DNA from: Mastigamoeba balamuthi
Taxonomy: Eukaryota > Evosea > Mastigamoebida > Mastigamoebidae
Assembly: GCA_902651635.1 (NCBI GenBank)
Contig: CACRSC010000034.1
Location: forward strand, 28,762 to 92,761
Length of the DNA stretch: 64,000 nucleotides
Direction of reading: 5' to 3'
Part shown: positions 1 to 10,001 of the stretch, one piece after another
Numbering within the stretch: position 1 is the first letter of the stretch
How the letters are laid out: every line of letters begins with the position of its first letter
Position numbers and translations under genes: made by a program
The notes under the pieces: generated by a model
What the model was told of the DNA's origin: nothing
What the model saw: the letters and a program-made list of their open reading frames with translations, nothing else
The model's database searches: none

Positions 1-3000
1 TGCTCGTCGGGCTCGCTGCTGCCCGCCTCTGCACCGCTGAAGTGCGCCTCGAGCGCTGCAAAGTAGCTGCTCCTCATGCGGTCCGTCCTGCGTGTGACCT
101 TCCTGCGCTGCCCCAAGCTGCTGACTCCGATGTCCTGCAGGTCCTTGTCGCTGAGGTGCATCAGGACGACGCCGTCGACGCCTGCAGCGTCGAACAGCTG
201 CACGCTCTCGAACGGTATCTCCAAGCTCAGCAGCCACACGCACACGTTGGCCTTGTTGCACAGCGCCGTGAGGATGTCCTCGCTCGCCTGGGTGTGTTCT
301 TTGGCGATCGCCCCGACGACGCTGTCGTCGACAGCAGCGAGGCCGGTGGCCCTGAACGTGTGCAGTGCGTGGACCAGGCGCTTGCGGTCGGCTAGCGGCT
401 CCATTCCCAGCATGCGCATGTCGTCCTCGGTGAGCTCGTCCAGCGTCTCGCCGTCGATGTCGTTGTCCTGAAACGCCTTCCGGTATCTCGCGAGCCCAGC
501 CACAGCGAGAAGGTCGGTAACCTCTCTGCACCTGAGTGTAGACACCTGCCTATTGCGGGGCCCATATCCAGTGCTCTTGCGTGGATCGCTCGGCGCAGGG
601 GACTGCGGCCGTGGGGAAAGTGGCTTCCCTTGAACCTCCGGTGCCGCGGGGGCTGGAGAGCGCACGAAAGGCTCTGCTTCTGCCTCGACGCTAGTCTTAC
701 CGATGGGAAATACGGGGGGTATGGGAGCGCTTCGGTACTGCACCCTCGAGTCCGAGCCTGAACCCTCCACAGCGAGTTCAGGAATTGACTGCAGGAACTC
801 AGAATGGGATGTTCGCTGCAGAGAGCACTTCGGCTGGGACCCTGCTTTCAGTTCGCTGCCTGAGAGCGGTATGGGCCCCACCTTCTCCGCCCAAAGCGCA
901 ATGTCAGCGTCGGTAACCTGTTTGGCAGGAGTCCGTGGAGTCGTCGGTGACATGATGCCGCCAGCGACAATGTCGCTCCACTTGACAGGAGGCCGCTCGG
1001 TCGTTTGAGCGCAATGGCCAGCAGCGGGAGCTGTCACTGGTGGTTGGAGAGCAGAGAGCATAACACCTGTGGTGGATGACGCCATGGCCACGGGCAGAGA
1101 GGCCACTGGTGGACTCGAAACAACGACAACCGATTCCTCGCCAGACTGCAGGGGCCTGCTTGATGGGCAAGCGTCCCGTAGTCTCACAGCGAGCGATGCC
1201 CCAGAACCAAACACCTCGAGCTTGGGAATTCTACAGAAGAAGTCGTGCAGCCGCACTCCAGCTGGGATGATGTTGCGCCCTGCGTGCCTCTTGCAGATGG
1301 ACTCCCACTGCTGGAACAGTACAGAGCCGCAGAGTCCGACAATACGGACAGCCTCTGCCTCTGCCTCTGGGGACAACTGCTGCGCTCGTGCTGAAGCCAG
1401 GGATAGTGACGAGGGCTCTGGCGGCTGTGCCGGAGCAGCTGCAGCCACGCCCATCTGGGCGCACTGGTCGGCCCCGTCCCCGACAATCACGACACCGGGG
1501 ATGGAGAGAAGCCAGTCCTTCAGCTTCCCTGATGGATGGCTGTCCCTTCCAATCACGCGCCTGCAAACCTGCTGCCACTGCTGCAGTCGAACTGACCCCT
1601 CTGAGCCCAGCATCTTGACGACTGCAGCGATCTCTTCTGCCATGTTCAGAGGGGCGCTTTCGAAGGCCGATACTGAAGCTGCCTGGGGTATCCCCGGTTG
1701 ATTTGTTGCTGAGGCCGAGGCAGGGACGATGCACGAATCAGGAGGTGCTCCGACAACCTGCAGCTCCGGCGTGGAGGACAGCATTTCTTTGATGCTCCCC
1801 AGCAGCTCCTCGCCGAACCGAGTAGCGAAACGAGACCGCAGCTCACGCGCCAAGACCCCTCCTTCTTGGAGGACGAGGTCGACCACTTTGCTCTTCTGTG
1901 CCCTGCGCACCTCCTCGTTACGAGCGATGGCTGCCTCGTTGCGCGGGTCGCCAGCGATGAAGACCTGTGCGTACGGAGGCTCTCCGAGAGTGGAGAGCTC
2001 GGGGATGGCCCTGAGGAGGTGAACGACATTGCAGCGCATCTTTGTGCCATAGCGACGCTGGTACGAAGCAATGAGGTTGCCCATATATGTGGGCCCCTCC
2101 TCTCTGATGAGCTCCAGCAGCCTGGCGATGTCTTCGATATCTGCGGGGCTACTGACATGCGCTGTAGGGGCAACAGCTGCGGCTGCTGAAACGGAAGAGG
2201 TACCCACCGCTTCAGGCGCAGAAGCGCAGAGGCTGACGATCGCCTCATGGCCCGAGCCCGATACGCTGAGGCCGGGAACTGAGCGCAGCCATCGCGACAG
2301 GTTGCCAACATGGGGGTCGTGTCCTAGCAGCGACAGGGCCCGCTGGTTCCACTCGTTGAGGCGCAAGGGCCCAGCAGTGCGCAGCATGTCGCGCACCTCC
2401 TCCGCGGTCTTCTCGGGCACCACGGGCGCCTGCTGGGCTGCCTGTGACCACGTAGAGGGCGCGGCAGAGGCAGCAGGAGCGGCGGGAGTGACAGACACTG
2501 AAGTCGGGGCACTGACTGCTGCAGCTGCCAAGCCTCCGTCTGGTTGCCCGTCGGGGCTGCCGCTCAGCGACACGGTCATCTGCAGCCCCGAGCCCGACAC
2601 GGCCACGCCCGGTATCGAGTGCAGCCAGTGGGACAGGTTGCCGATGTGGGGGTCGTGCCCTATGAGCGACAGGGCCCGCTGGTTCCACTCGTTGAGGCGC
2701 ACAGGCCCCGCAGAGCGCAGCATGCCGTGCACCGCCTCCACGGTCTTCTCGGGCACCACGGGCGCCTGCTGGGCTGCGGTGGCTGGCGCGACAGGCACAG
2801 CAGCAGGAGCAGCGGCCGAGTCTCCGTCCGGTTGCCCGTCGGGGCTGCCGCTCAGCGACGCGGCCATCTGCAGCCCCGAGCCCGACACGGCCACGCCCGG
2901 TATGGAGCGCAGCCAGCTGGCCAGGGTGCCTGCCGTGTGCGGGTCGTAGCCGAGGAGCGCTGTGGCCCGCTGGCTCCACTCGTTGAGGCGCACAGGCCCC

Positions 3001-3272
3001 GCGGTCCGCAGCACGAGGCGCACGTCCGCCGCCGTCTTCTGCGCCACAGGCGGAGCCCCCGCCTGCGCTGGCTCGAGGTAGACGGCGGTGTCTGCGCCCG
3101 AGCCGCAGAGCCTGGCGCCCGGGACGCGCAGGAGGAAGTCGCGGAGGGGCCCGCCCTTCTTGCTGCGGGGGTCGTAGCCCAGGCGCTCCTGGCAGCGCTG
3201 CTGCCACTCGCTCAGCCGGACCAGCCCGCCCTCGGCCAGCAGCACCTTCAGCGCCTGCCGCTCCCCCGACAT
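1..3272 (-). CDS. LOTUS-like repeat protein with two SAM domains (3' end outside window)
   Basis: A single uninterrupted frame of about 1,090 codons starts at the ATG whose first base is 3272 and runs off the left edge. Nine repeats of about 55-65 residues can be read, at roughly residues 4-67, 77-136, 177-237, 290-347, 378-437, 457-507, 544-597, 644-704 and 789-842. The common pattern is a helix, then G-x-V-R-L-x-E-W, a second helix, L-x-x-(W/F)-L-x-x-I-P-G-V, and often SGSG. This looks like the OST-HTH/LOTUS winged helix, an RNA-linked domain in animals. Two SAM-type domains follow at about 916-976 (with TEDDMRMLGM) and 1002-1066 (with LSDKDLQDIGV). Repeats 2-4 are nearly identical, which points to recent internal duplication. 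Ala/Pro/Ser-rich linkers separate them. No intron or signal peptide is seen. The SAM calls are firm; LOTUS is a fold-level guess, and another winged helix is possible. Confidence 0.8.
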   Translation of the reverse strand, partial: MSGERQALKVLLAEGGLVRLSEWQQRCQERLGYDPRSKKGGPLRDFLLRVPGARLCGSGADTAVYLEPAQAGAPPVAQKTAADVRLVLRTAGPVRLNEWSQRATALLGYDPHTAGTLASWLRSIPGVAVSGSGLQMAASLSGSPDGQPDGDSAAAPAAVPVAPATAAQQAPVVPEKTVEAVHGMLRSAGPVRLNEWNQRALSLIGHDPHIGNLSHWLHSIPGVAVSGSGLQMTVSLSGSPDGQPDGGLAAAAVSAPTSVSVTPAAPAASAAPSTWSQAAQQAPVVPEKTAEEVRDMLRTAGPLRLNEWNQRALSLLGHDPHVGNLSRWLRSVPGLSVSGSGHEAIVSLCASAPEAVGTSSVSAAAAVAPTAHVSSPADIEDIARLLELIREEGPTYMGNLIASYQRRYGTKMRCNVVHLLRAIPELSTLGEPPYAQVFIAGDPRNEAAIARNEEVRRAQKSKVVDLVLQEGGVLARELRSRFATRFGEELLGSIKEMLSSTPELQVVGAPPDSCIVPASASATNQPGIPQAASVSAFESAPLNMAEEIAAVVKMLGSEGSVRLQQWQQVCRRVIGRDSHPSGKLKDWLLSIPGVVIVGDGADQCAQMGVAAAAPAQPPEPSSLSLASARAQQLSPEAEAEAVRIVGLCGSVLFQQWESICKRHAGRNIIPAGVRLHDFFCRIPKLEVFGSGASLAVRLRDACPSSRPLQSGEESVVVVSSPPVASLPVAMASSTTGVMLSALQPPVTAPAAGHCAQTTERPPVKWSDIVAGGIMSPTTPRTPAKQVTDADIALWAEKVGPIPLSGSELKAGSQPKCSLQRTSHSEFLQSIPELAVEGSGSDSRVQYRSAPIPPVFPIGKTSVEAEAEPFVRSPAPAAPEVQGKPLSPRPQSPAPSDPRKSTGYGPRNRQVSTLRCREVTDLLAVAGLARYRKAFQDNDIDGETLDELTEDDMRMLGMEPLADRKRLVHALHTFRATGLAAVDDSVVGAIAKEHTQASEDILTALCNKANVCVWLLSLEIPFESVQLFDAAGVDGVVLMHLSDKDLQDIGVSSLGQRRKVTRRTDRMRSSYFAALEAHFSGAEAGSSEPDE

Positions 3273-3403
3273 TCCGGGCCCCGCTGCGGCTTTGTAGTAA
3301 ACCCACTGGGTTCGCTTGTCTACCATTCGCCCCACAACAAAAGTTATACCGTCGTTGGGTGACGACACAGGGCAATTTCCGAACGAAGACGAAGATATTT
3401 CTA

Positions 3404-3640
3404 GATATTTTCGTTTCGCCGGCGGTGCCACGCCAGAGCAAACACGCACGCGGGGGGGCAGATGTGTCTGGTCACGGTTCCGGTGCTCGCGTGGATGGCC
3501 TACGCAACCAACAGATATTTACTGATATTATTCTGATATTTTCCGTATCGCCGGCGGGGTGCCACGCCGGAGCAAACACGCACACAGCCAGCACAGATGT
3601 GTCTGGTCACGGTTCTGGTGCTCGCGTGGGTGGCCTACGC
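3404..3640 (+). repeat. Tandem duplication spanning the ALG11 promoter and start codon
   Basis: Copy one (3404-3505) and copy two (3535-3640) share about 100 bp, beginning at a GATATTTT word and ending in the first 15 codons of ALG11. Copy one keeps an ATG (3462) that opens a 24-codon reading frame ending at 3536, whose first nine residues differ from the real N-terminus at one site. Copy two feeds the ALG11 reading frame. The spacer is AT-rich. Confidence 0.9.
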
Positions 3641-5209
3641 GCTGTACGAGCTGCGGCGCCACCGGGTGGCGGGCAGCGTGGCGTTCTTCCACCCGTTCTG
3701 CAGCGCCGGGGGTGGGGGCGAGTACGTGCTGTGGCACGCGGTGGCCGCCGTCCAGCAGCGCTGGCCCCTGCGCCCCGTCTACGTCTACACCGGCGACACG
3801 CTGCCCGCAGACTCCATCCTCGACAAGGTCGCCAGGGACTTCGCCATCCGCCTGCCGCGGCCCCCCGTCTTCGTCAGGCTGCGCCTGCGCCGCGCCATGG
3901 CCACGCAGTACCCGCGCCTCACGCTGCTCCTCCAGAGGTGCACTATTCCCGCCTGCTGATGTGGCGGATTGCCTGCGTTGACGTGTCGCCCATGCGGGGA
4001 ATTCTCCACGCGCCTTGTCCCACACCCCCCTTGTGACACGTCAGGATGAGATTCCTGGCCAGGAATCTTGGGATGCCCTCTTGCGGAAATACAGCAATCA
4101 ACTGAATCCGCTCGCCGGGCAGCCTCGGAGGGGCTCTGCTGGGCCTGGAGGCGCTGTGGAAGCTGACGCCCGAGGTGTTCATCGACACGACGGGCGCCGC
4201 GTTCGCCATGGCCGTCTTCCGCTGGCTGGGCGGCGCGCGGACGGCGTGCTACGTGCACTACCCCACCGTCAGCGACGACATGCTCCGCAACGTCTCCCAG
4301 CGCCTCAGCGCCGACTCTGCCGACTCTAGCGTCGTCAACAACTCGCCCGACATCGCGGCGAGCGCCCTGCGCACGCGGGCCAAGCTGGCGTACTACAGGG
4401 CCTTCGCGGTGGCCTACGGCGTCGCGGGCCGCAGCGCGTCGGTCGTCATGGCCAACTCGTCGTGGACGCGCGGCCACATCGCCTCGCTCTGGGCCCCGGG
4501 CCTGCCCAGGGTCGTCTACCCGCCGTGCGCGTGCGCCGCCGAGGGCGAGGGCCTCGGCGACGCGGAGCTGGCGGCGGCCAAGGCCGAGAGCCTCGAGCGG
4601 CCCAAGCGCGTCGTGCTGTCGATCGGGCAGTTCCGCCCCGAGAAGCGCCACCTGATGCAGGTCAAGGCCATGCACGCGCTGCTGCTGGCGCACCCCGAGC
4701 ACTGGGGCAAGGTCGTGCTGGTCCTCGTCGGCGGCGTCCGCGACGCAGAGGACGCGCGGCGCAAGGAGGAGGTCGTCGCCTACGCCTCGAGCGTCGGCCT
4801 CATCGCCGGCGGCGCCGTCGAGGTCCCCGAGGACACCGACGCCGCGCGCAAGGCAGAGCTCCTGCGCAGGGCCGCCATCGGGCTGCACACGATGCGGGAC
4901 GAGCACTTCGGCATCTGCGTCGTCGAGTACATGGCCAACGGCGCGGTGCCCGTCGCCCACAGGTCCGCGGGGCCGCTGCAGGACATCGTCGTGCCCGCCG
5001 CGGACCCCAGCGCCGAGGCGGCGCCCGCGGGGGCCGTGGGGTTCCTCGCCGAGAGCGTGCAGGAGTACGCCGAGGCGATGCACAGGCTGCTGGTCGACGA
5101 GCAGCTGCGCGCGGCGATGGCCGCGCTGGGGCGCAAGAGGGCGCAGCAGTTCTCTGTCGAGGCGTTCAAGCAGGCCTTTGTCGACAACATGGACCCGCTG
5201 CTCCACTGA
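3597..5209 (+). CDS. ALG11: ALG11 alpha-1,2-mannosyltransferase
   Basis: Adds the fourth and fifth mannoses to the dolichol-linked oligosaccharide on the cytosolic face of the ER, using GDP-mannose, for N-glycosylation. Exon 1 (3597-3937) gives an N-terminal membrane helix and the family motif FFHPFCSAGGGGEYVLW. The intron is 3938-4122, and exon 2 (4123-5209) restores the hallmark SLGGALLGLEAL at the join. Later family blocks are CYVHYPTVSDDML, NSSWTRGHI, VVYPPC, IGQFRPEKRH and the catalytic GT4 segment HTMRDEHFGICVVEYMA. Length (about 475 aa) matches the family. The start is chosen because the helix and the HPFC block follow at the usual distance. The upstream duplicate start at 3462 leads only to a short frame. 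Confidence 0.95.
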
Positions 5210-5642
5210 TGGCCAGCCGCGCTTCCCCCCTGAGTTGCCAAGTGTTCGCAATTGAATCCTCTCGGTTGCTACCGCGGTTCGTGTGCGACATCTGCGAGGC
5301 CCAGCGCTGTCTGAGACAGACAGGGTGCTCACTCGAGGGCATCCCATAGACCCGGTGAGCAAGAGCTTTTCGTCAAGCGGTGCCATTGGCTGCGCCGAGC
5401 TGCTGACCCTTGTGTGCCGCGCACACTGCGATTGCTTTGTTATCCAAAAACAGAACTTACAGATTGTTGACACCACAGGAAAGTGTACTAGACTCAGTCC
5501 CAGCATGCCCACAGGTAGATTTGCAGAGCTGAGGGGCGCAGGTCGAACGAAAAGAACTACTTAGTCGAGAGAGCGGCCGCGCTAGCAGGGCGCGAGTTCA
5601 CAGAGAAGCTGATCGACGGCTCCAAGTAGACAGTTGCACTGT
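5210..5642. other. Intergenic region between ALG11 and the cysteine-rich gene
   Basis: The two genes converge here. No convincing reading frame, RNA gene or repeat was seen; it should hold both 3' ends. Confidence 0.6.
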
Positions 5643-7739
5643 CTAGAGTGCAATCGGTGGTGTGAAGATCACTGGCTTGCTGTCCATGTGCATTGCGCCT
5701 GTGATGAACAGCAAAACTGGAAAAAGTGAGTAAGGCTGGAAACAACGGTGGTTATCGTACAGCCCGACTCCAAGTGCGGTCCCGCACAGAATGACAGCGA
5801 GGGGAATACAAACGCTCAGCGCGACAACTGCTGTTGCCTCGTCATTTCTGGTCATGTTTGCTCCCCTGCTTCCGTTTTCTGAATGTCGCTGGATGCATAA
5901 ACCCTCTTGTGACTCGCCAGCTGTACATTGGGTGCAGAAGAAAGAGGAGTTGCATCGAAGACATCCTTCTGGGCACTCTGTCTCCATATTAAGTCAGAAG
6001 ACGAAGGGATGAGCCGCACTATAGCATTGGAATCCTGATCCCCATTCCGATGAGTCGCATGACTTACATAGGCCAGAAACCAGCTTGAAGCCGGGAAGGC
6101 ACCTCTCGCATTCCGTGTTGATGGAAAAGGCACAATCTCTGGCAATGCATCTTCTCTCCTCTGACAGCATGTGCTCTGGGTCACACACTGAACACTCTGA
6201 GAGAGAAATACAACTTGAGCATCCACCCTGGCACACTGTATGCACACACATTCGGATTAGAGAGAACCGAGGTGGGAGACTCACTCACCTTGGCAGGATG
6301 TTCCATTCCAGTATGTGCCATTTTCACAGATAACGCACTCACCACGTCCTCTTTCCGAGAAACCAGGAAGGCAATGCGTGCATATTCCAGTTTCCTGGGA
6401 GCAGGAGGAACATCCAGGAGTCGCAGGGCAAACTGCTTCCGTGTCAGTCTACTACTGTAAGTCATTGGAGGAATCATACCCTTGCACGGTGCGCTCCCAT
6501 TGCTGAAGGATGAGTTTGAGCATCGCAGGCAGCTGCCATTGTATAGACCAAAGCCAGCTCCACACTTGATACAGTTCCCCTTGCATTCTGTTGTGCGATC
6601 AGCGTCACGGAAAAATTGTGATGATGGCACGTTTGCATGCCGTTCCATTACCGTGCATATCCCCAGGGCATGGGATACACTGACCATCATGAAGAGCGTA
6701 GCCCTCATCACATAGCGTGCAATACGGCAAAATGTGAGACCCGTAAACGCAGTTGCTTGGCCCCTCTGTGCTCATTGTGAGAGAACAACGGTTGCAAATT
6801 CTGTACCTTTACAGGTTTCCCCTGCGCTCCACGAGTTTCCTGTGCAGGCTGCGCAGTGCCCCGTCTGGTTGACCTCGTATCCCGCAGAGCACAGGGAGCA
6901 TCTCCCGTCGGCTGCGCTACACTGGAGGCAGCGCGCGGGCAGGTCGCATTCTGCCGCGTCTTGAGTGAGCACAAGTGAGCGAGTTGCGCAGTCCTCACCC
7001 TGGCAGGGGGATCGATCGCCGAGACTCCATGTGCGCTCCGGGCACTGCTGACACGTGCCGTTGTCGTCCAGCTCGTACCCGGGCACACACGCCACGCACG
7101 CCGTGCCGTGGCACTGCTGGCAGTGCGGGCACACCTCCTCGGCGTCGGCATAGATGGCCATCTCCTGGGGCGGCCTGCCCCACGTGACGGGGATGTCGTA
7201 CTCTGACCACAGCGTCCTCTGCGCCGTGCGGTTGAGCATGTACATCGACGGGAACAGCCCGCTGTTGGCCACCGTGATGGTCAGCGCCACCCAGATGCTC
7301 GCGGCGTCGAGGGTGGTGCCCGCCAGCGCCGGCACGGGCACCGAGAACCACGCGGGGGCTCTGGTCAGCGACACGCTGACCTTGGAGCTGGCGATCGTGC
7401 GCCCAGGGCTGTCGTAGAGCACCCCGTGCTGGTTGAGCATCAGCCGCACTTCCACGTACGCGGCCACGTCGCTGACCGCTGCCTTCCAGCAGACGCTGTT
7501 AACTCGCCAGAACCTCCCAGGCGCGCTGGCCCGGACCCCGATCCACCCAGAGGTGCCGAAGAACGCTGTGCCACCAAGGTGCACAAGTCCGGGAGCGGTC
7601 AGAGGATCCGTCTGGCCAACTGGTGTCTGTGAGGGCGGGGCGGACCGTTGGTGGGCTCCGGGCTCTGGCAGCTCTGCGCGACTGCGGCCACCACGAACAG
7701 GAGAAGCCACAAGAACGAGAGCGCGGGGCGGAGCGCCAT
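5643..7739 (-). CDS. Cysteine-rich type I membrane protein
   Basis: A secreted N-terminal part of about 200 residues is followed by a long stretch of CxxC and CxxCxxG(F/Y) repeats of the growth-factor-receptor/furin type, then one membrane helix (AVVALSVCIPLAVILCG) and a tail of about 45 residues. Exons read on the minus strand are roughly 7739-6815, 6775-6625, 6555-6485, 6455-6290, 6230-6075 and 5990-5643, split by introns such as GTACAG...CACAG and GTGAGT...TACAG. The start at 7739 gives a clear signal peptide (MALRPALSFLWLLLF), but the next block is in another frame. A short intron of about 23 bp or a sequence error must join them. The layout resembles the variable or high-cysteine surface proteins of some protists. 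The ligand is unknown, and no close family is claimed. Confidence 0.7.
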
Positions 7740-7964
7740 TTAGTGTTTGATGATGCGCTTATTTCTGTGTGCAGTTTACTCGAAGCAGATATTCGTTGCC
7801 TGTTTCAGACGTGCATTTTCTCCCTCAGAAGGAAAAAGAGGGCTGTCGAGTCCGAAAGGGCCCAATCTGAATGGGCCAACCTGGGTTGATTGCTTTGCTT
7901 CTACGCATACAACGACCTCTTGCTCTGGAGGCAAAAGCTAGGAGGAGGAAGCCAAGTGACTGCT

Positions 7965-9742
7965 TCAGCGGTCACTGTCGTGCTCGAGGGCAGCCTCCTC
8001 TTCGGGCGTAAGCTCATCCGCCCGCATCTCGGCGTCGTCAGTGTCCGCGTCATGGTCCGACTCGGGCTCGATGGACACCACAGACATCTTGTCCAGCCAC
8101 TCGCGCAGCACTCCCCACTGCCCGCCGTCGGTCAGCACGGGCCTGATGCCGCCGCCCTCCATCGCGTCGTCGTCGTCAGAGAGGCAGTCGCCGCTGTTGC
8201 TGCTCTCTGCGTCGTCCGCATTGCCGGGGGCTCCAGAGCCGCCCTCCTTTCCCCGCAGCATCACAGTGCCTCCCATCCTCCGGTCCACGTCGCCCATGTC
8301 GTCGGCGTCGAGGTCCCTGGGCTCTTCGTGGTCCTGTCCCACCGTGATCCCCCCGCCGGTGCCGCCCTCGCCGCCTGCATGCCCCTCTCCATCGCCTCCG
8401 GAGCCCCTGCTCCTGCTCCGCGTGTTGTACTGGTAAGGAGAGCTAGGCTTCTTGTCCCTGTCCTTCTTGTGCGAGCCACCGTGGCCGCCAGTGCCGCCGC
8501 TTGAGGGCTTTGAGCTCGACGAGCGAGACCTGCCCCTAAAAGACGCATGTGAGCGTCCTGGGCTAGTCGATTCTAAAGGCGTACGGCTCCGTGTTCTGGG
8601 CGAGGTTCTGGATCATGATCTCGGCGATCGCCCTGTGCACGTTCGCGAGGGCGCACCGCGATGTGACCTCCCCGTTGTGGTACTCCACAACGACGTTGAC
8701 GAACGGGGCCTGTCCCCAGTCAGTCCCCTGTGCACGTGTCCGGTCAGCGGTAGCCCCCATTTTACGGCCGGACGCTGCTGCGCACCGGGGGCCTCGAGAA
8801 CGTGAGCGATCGTGGCTTGTGGCCCGCCAGGTGCAGGTCGGCGCGCAGGGGGAGCACTGGTCCTTCCGAGTTATCGACCGCCCAGTTGTGGAACCGCTTG
8901 CAATCTTTCTTGAACTTGTCCAACGGTATTTCCCGGTCGTCCGAGTTGGTCCAGCCGTTGCTCGGTATAAAGTGGTGCCAATTGACATCCAGCGAGCCCG
9001 ACAAGAAGCAGCAGCGGCTCTGGGGTTGCTGCAGCCGGGTGTCGCCCCACCACTCGGTCCAGTCCACGTTCTGCCTGAACCACTGGCGCTGCAAGGTCTC
9101 GACAGCGGCCTGGAGCGCGAGCTCCCTCTGGCGCCCCTCGTTTTCCTTCTGGCGTTCCACCTCCTTGTGGTGGTCGAGGACGGAGACCATCTCTGTGGGG
9201 CAACAAATCAATTGATTGCGCACGGCGGTAAAAGAGAACAGACCCTCGACGAGAACCGGAAGCCTGGCGGTCGCCCGGACACGAGCGTGGCTGCTCCGCA
9301 GTCCCTCGAAGAAACCGCCGTCGAGTACCCTGTCCCCGGCGACGAGGCGCCTGTCGCCCCTCGGCCTGCCGCGAGGGCATTGGGCCAAGATTCTGTTAGA
9401 TTCTGTTGCTTTTTCCCGATTGATTCTGGCCGAGGCAAAATCAATCGGAAAACTCCCCAAATAAATCGCGCGTCAGCCGCGCACTGGGTGTAGGCCCGGT
9501 AGAACGCCTCGGGCAGGCCGTCGGGCACCCAGAGCTCCACCATGTCGTGCTCGGTCGCCCACCCGTGCTCGAGCGCCTCGTACACGCGCCACGCCAGCTG
9601 CTGCCCGCTCGTCGTCCCCGCGGGCGCCTCCACCGTGACCGCGCCCCGGCCCTCAAAGTCCACTAATACAGTCGCGGTGCGCGCCCCCTGGGGCTCCTGC
9701 TTGCCCGGGTGAGCCTGTGCCGAACCCGAGAGGAGCGCGGCG
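7965..9742 (-). CDS. Unrecognised multi-exon protein with acidic C-terminus
   Basis: Three or more exons are coherent. The first (about 9740-9500) contains VYEALEHGWATEHDMVELW. The second (about 9195-8790) has a charged helix (HHKEVERQKENEGRQRE) and a Trp-rich block (WFRQNVDWTEWWGD). The third (about 8765-8600) reads WGQAPFVNVVVEYHNGEV. A 49-bp intron (GTACGCC...TTTTAG) then leads to a Ser/Gly-rich, Lys/Arg-rich and finally Asp/Glu-rich tail ending at 7965. Without that splice the third exon would stop at 8563. The true start codon was not found: no ATG is in frame upstream, so a small first exon is probably missing. The intron near 9208-9490 holds a hairpin. I do not recognise the family. 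Confidence 0.5.
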
Positions 9743-10001
9743 CACCATAGCTGGCGATTCCCGGATTAAGTCCTTATGAGCACAAAGAGGAACAAACTGA
9801 TTGAAAGATATCTGAATGATGACGTCTTGACAATAAAATAAGTACTCTTGCGAGGAAAATCCAAAATTCCCGTGTGTGCCGTGCTCTTTTTGTTCCCCGC
9901 GGCTTTTCCTTCACCCAATTTTCAATCGACGCCAGTGCTTACATCCCCGGCCCCTAGCACAGCGAAGCAGAAGCACCGACACAACAGGCGGCCCTTTTGT
10001 A

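Noticed and set aside
2245-3441. A 398-codon minus-strand frame over the LOTUS repeats
   Set aside because: It is an off-frame reading. The true frame stays open through the edge, gives nine aligned repeats and two SAM domains, and starts at 3272.
3785-5512. A 575-codon antisense frame over ALG11
   Set aside because: Antisense frames stay open by chance in GC-rich coding DNA. It has no domain, and the plus strand matches ALG11 along its length.
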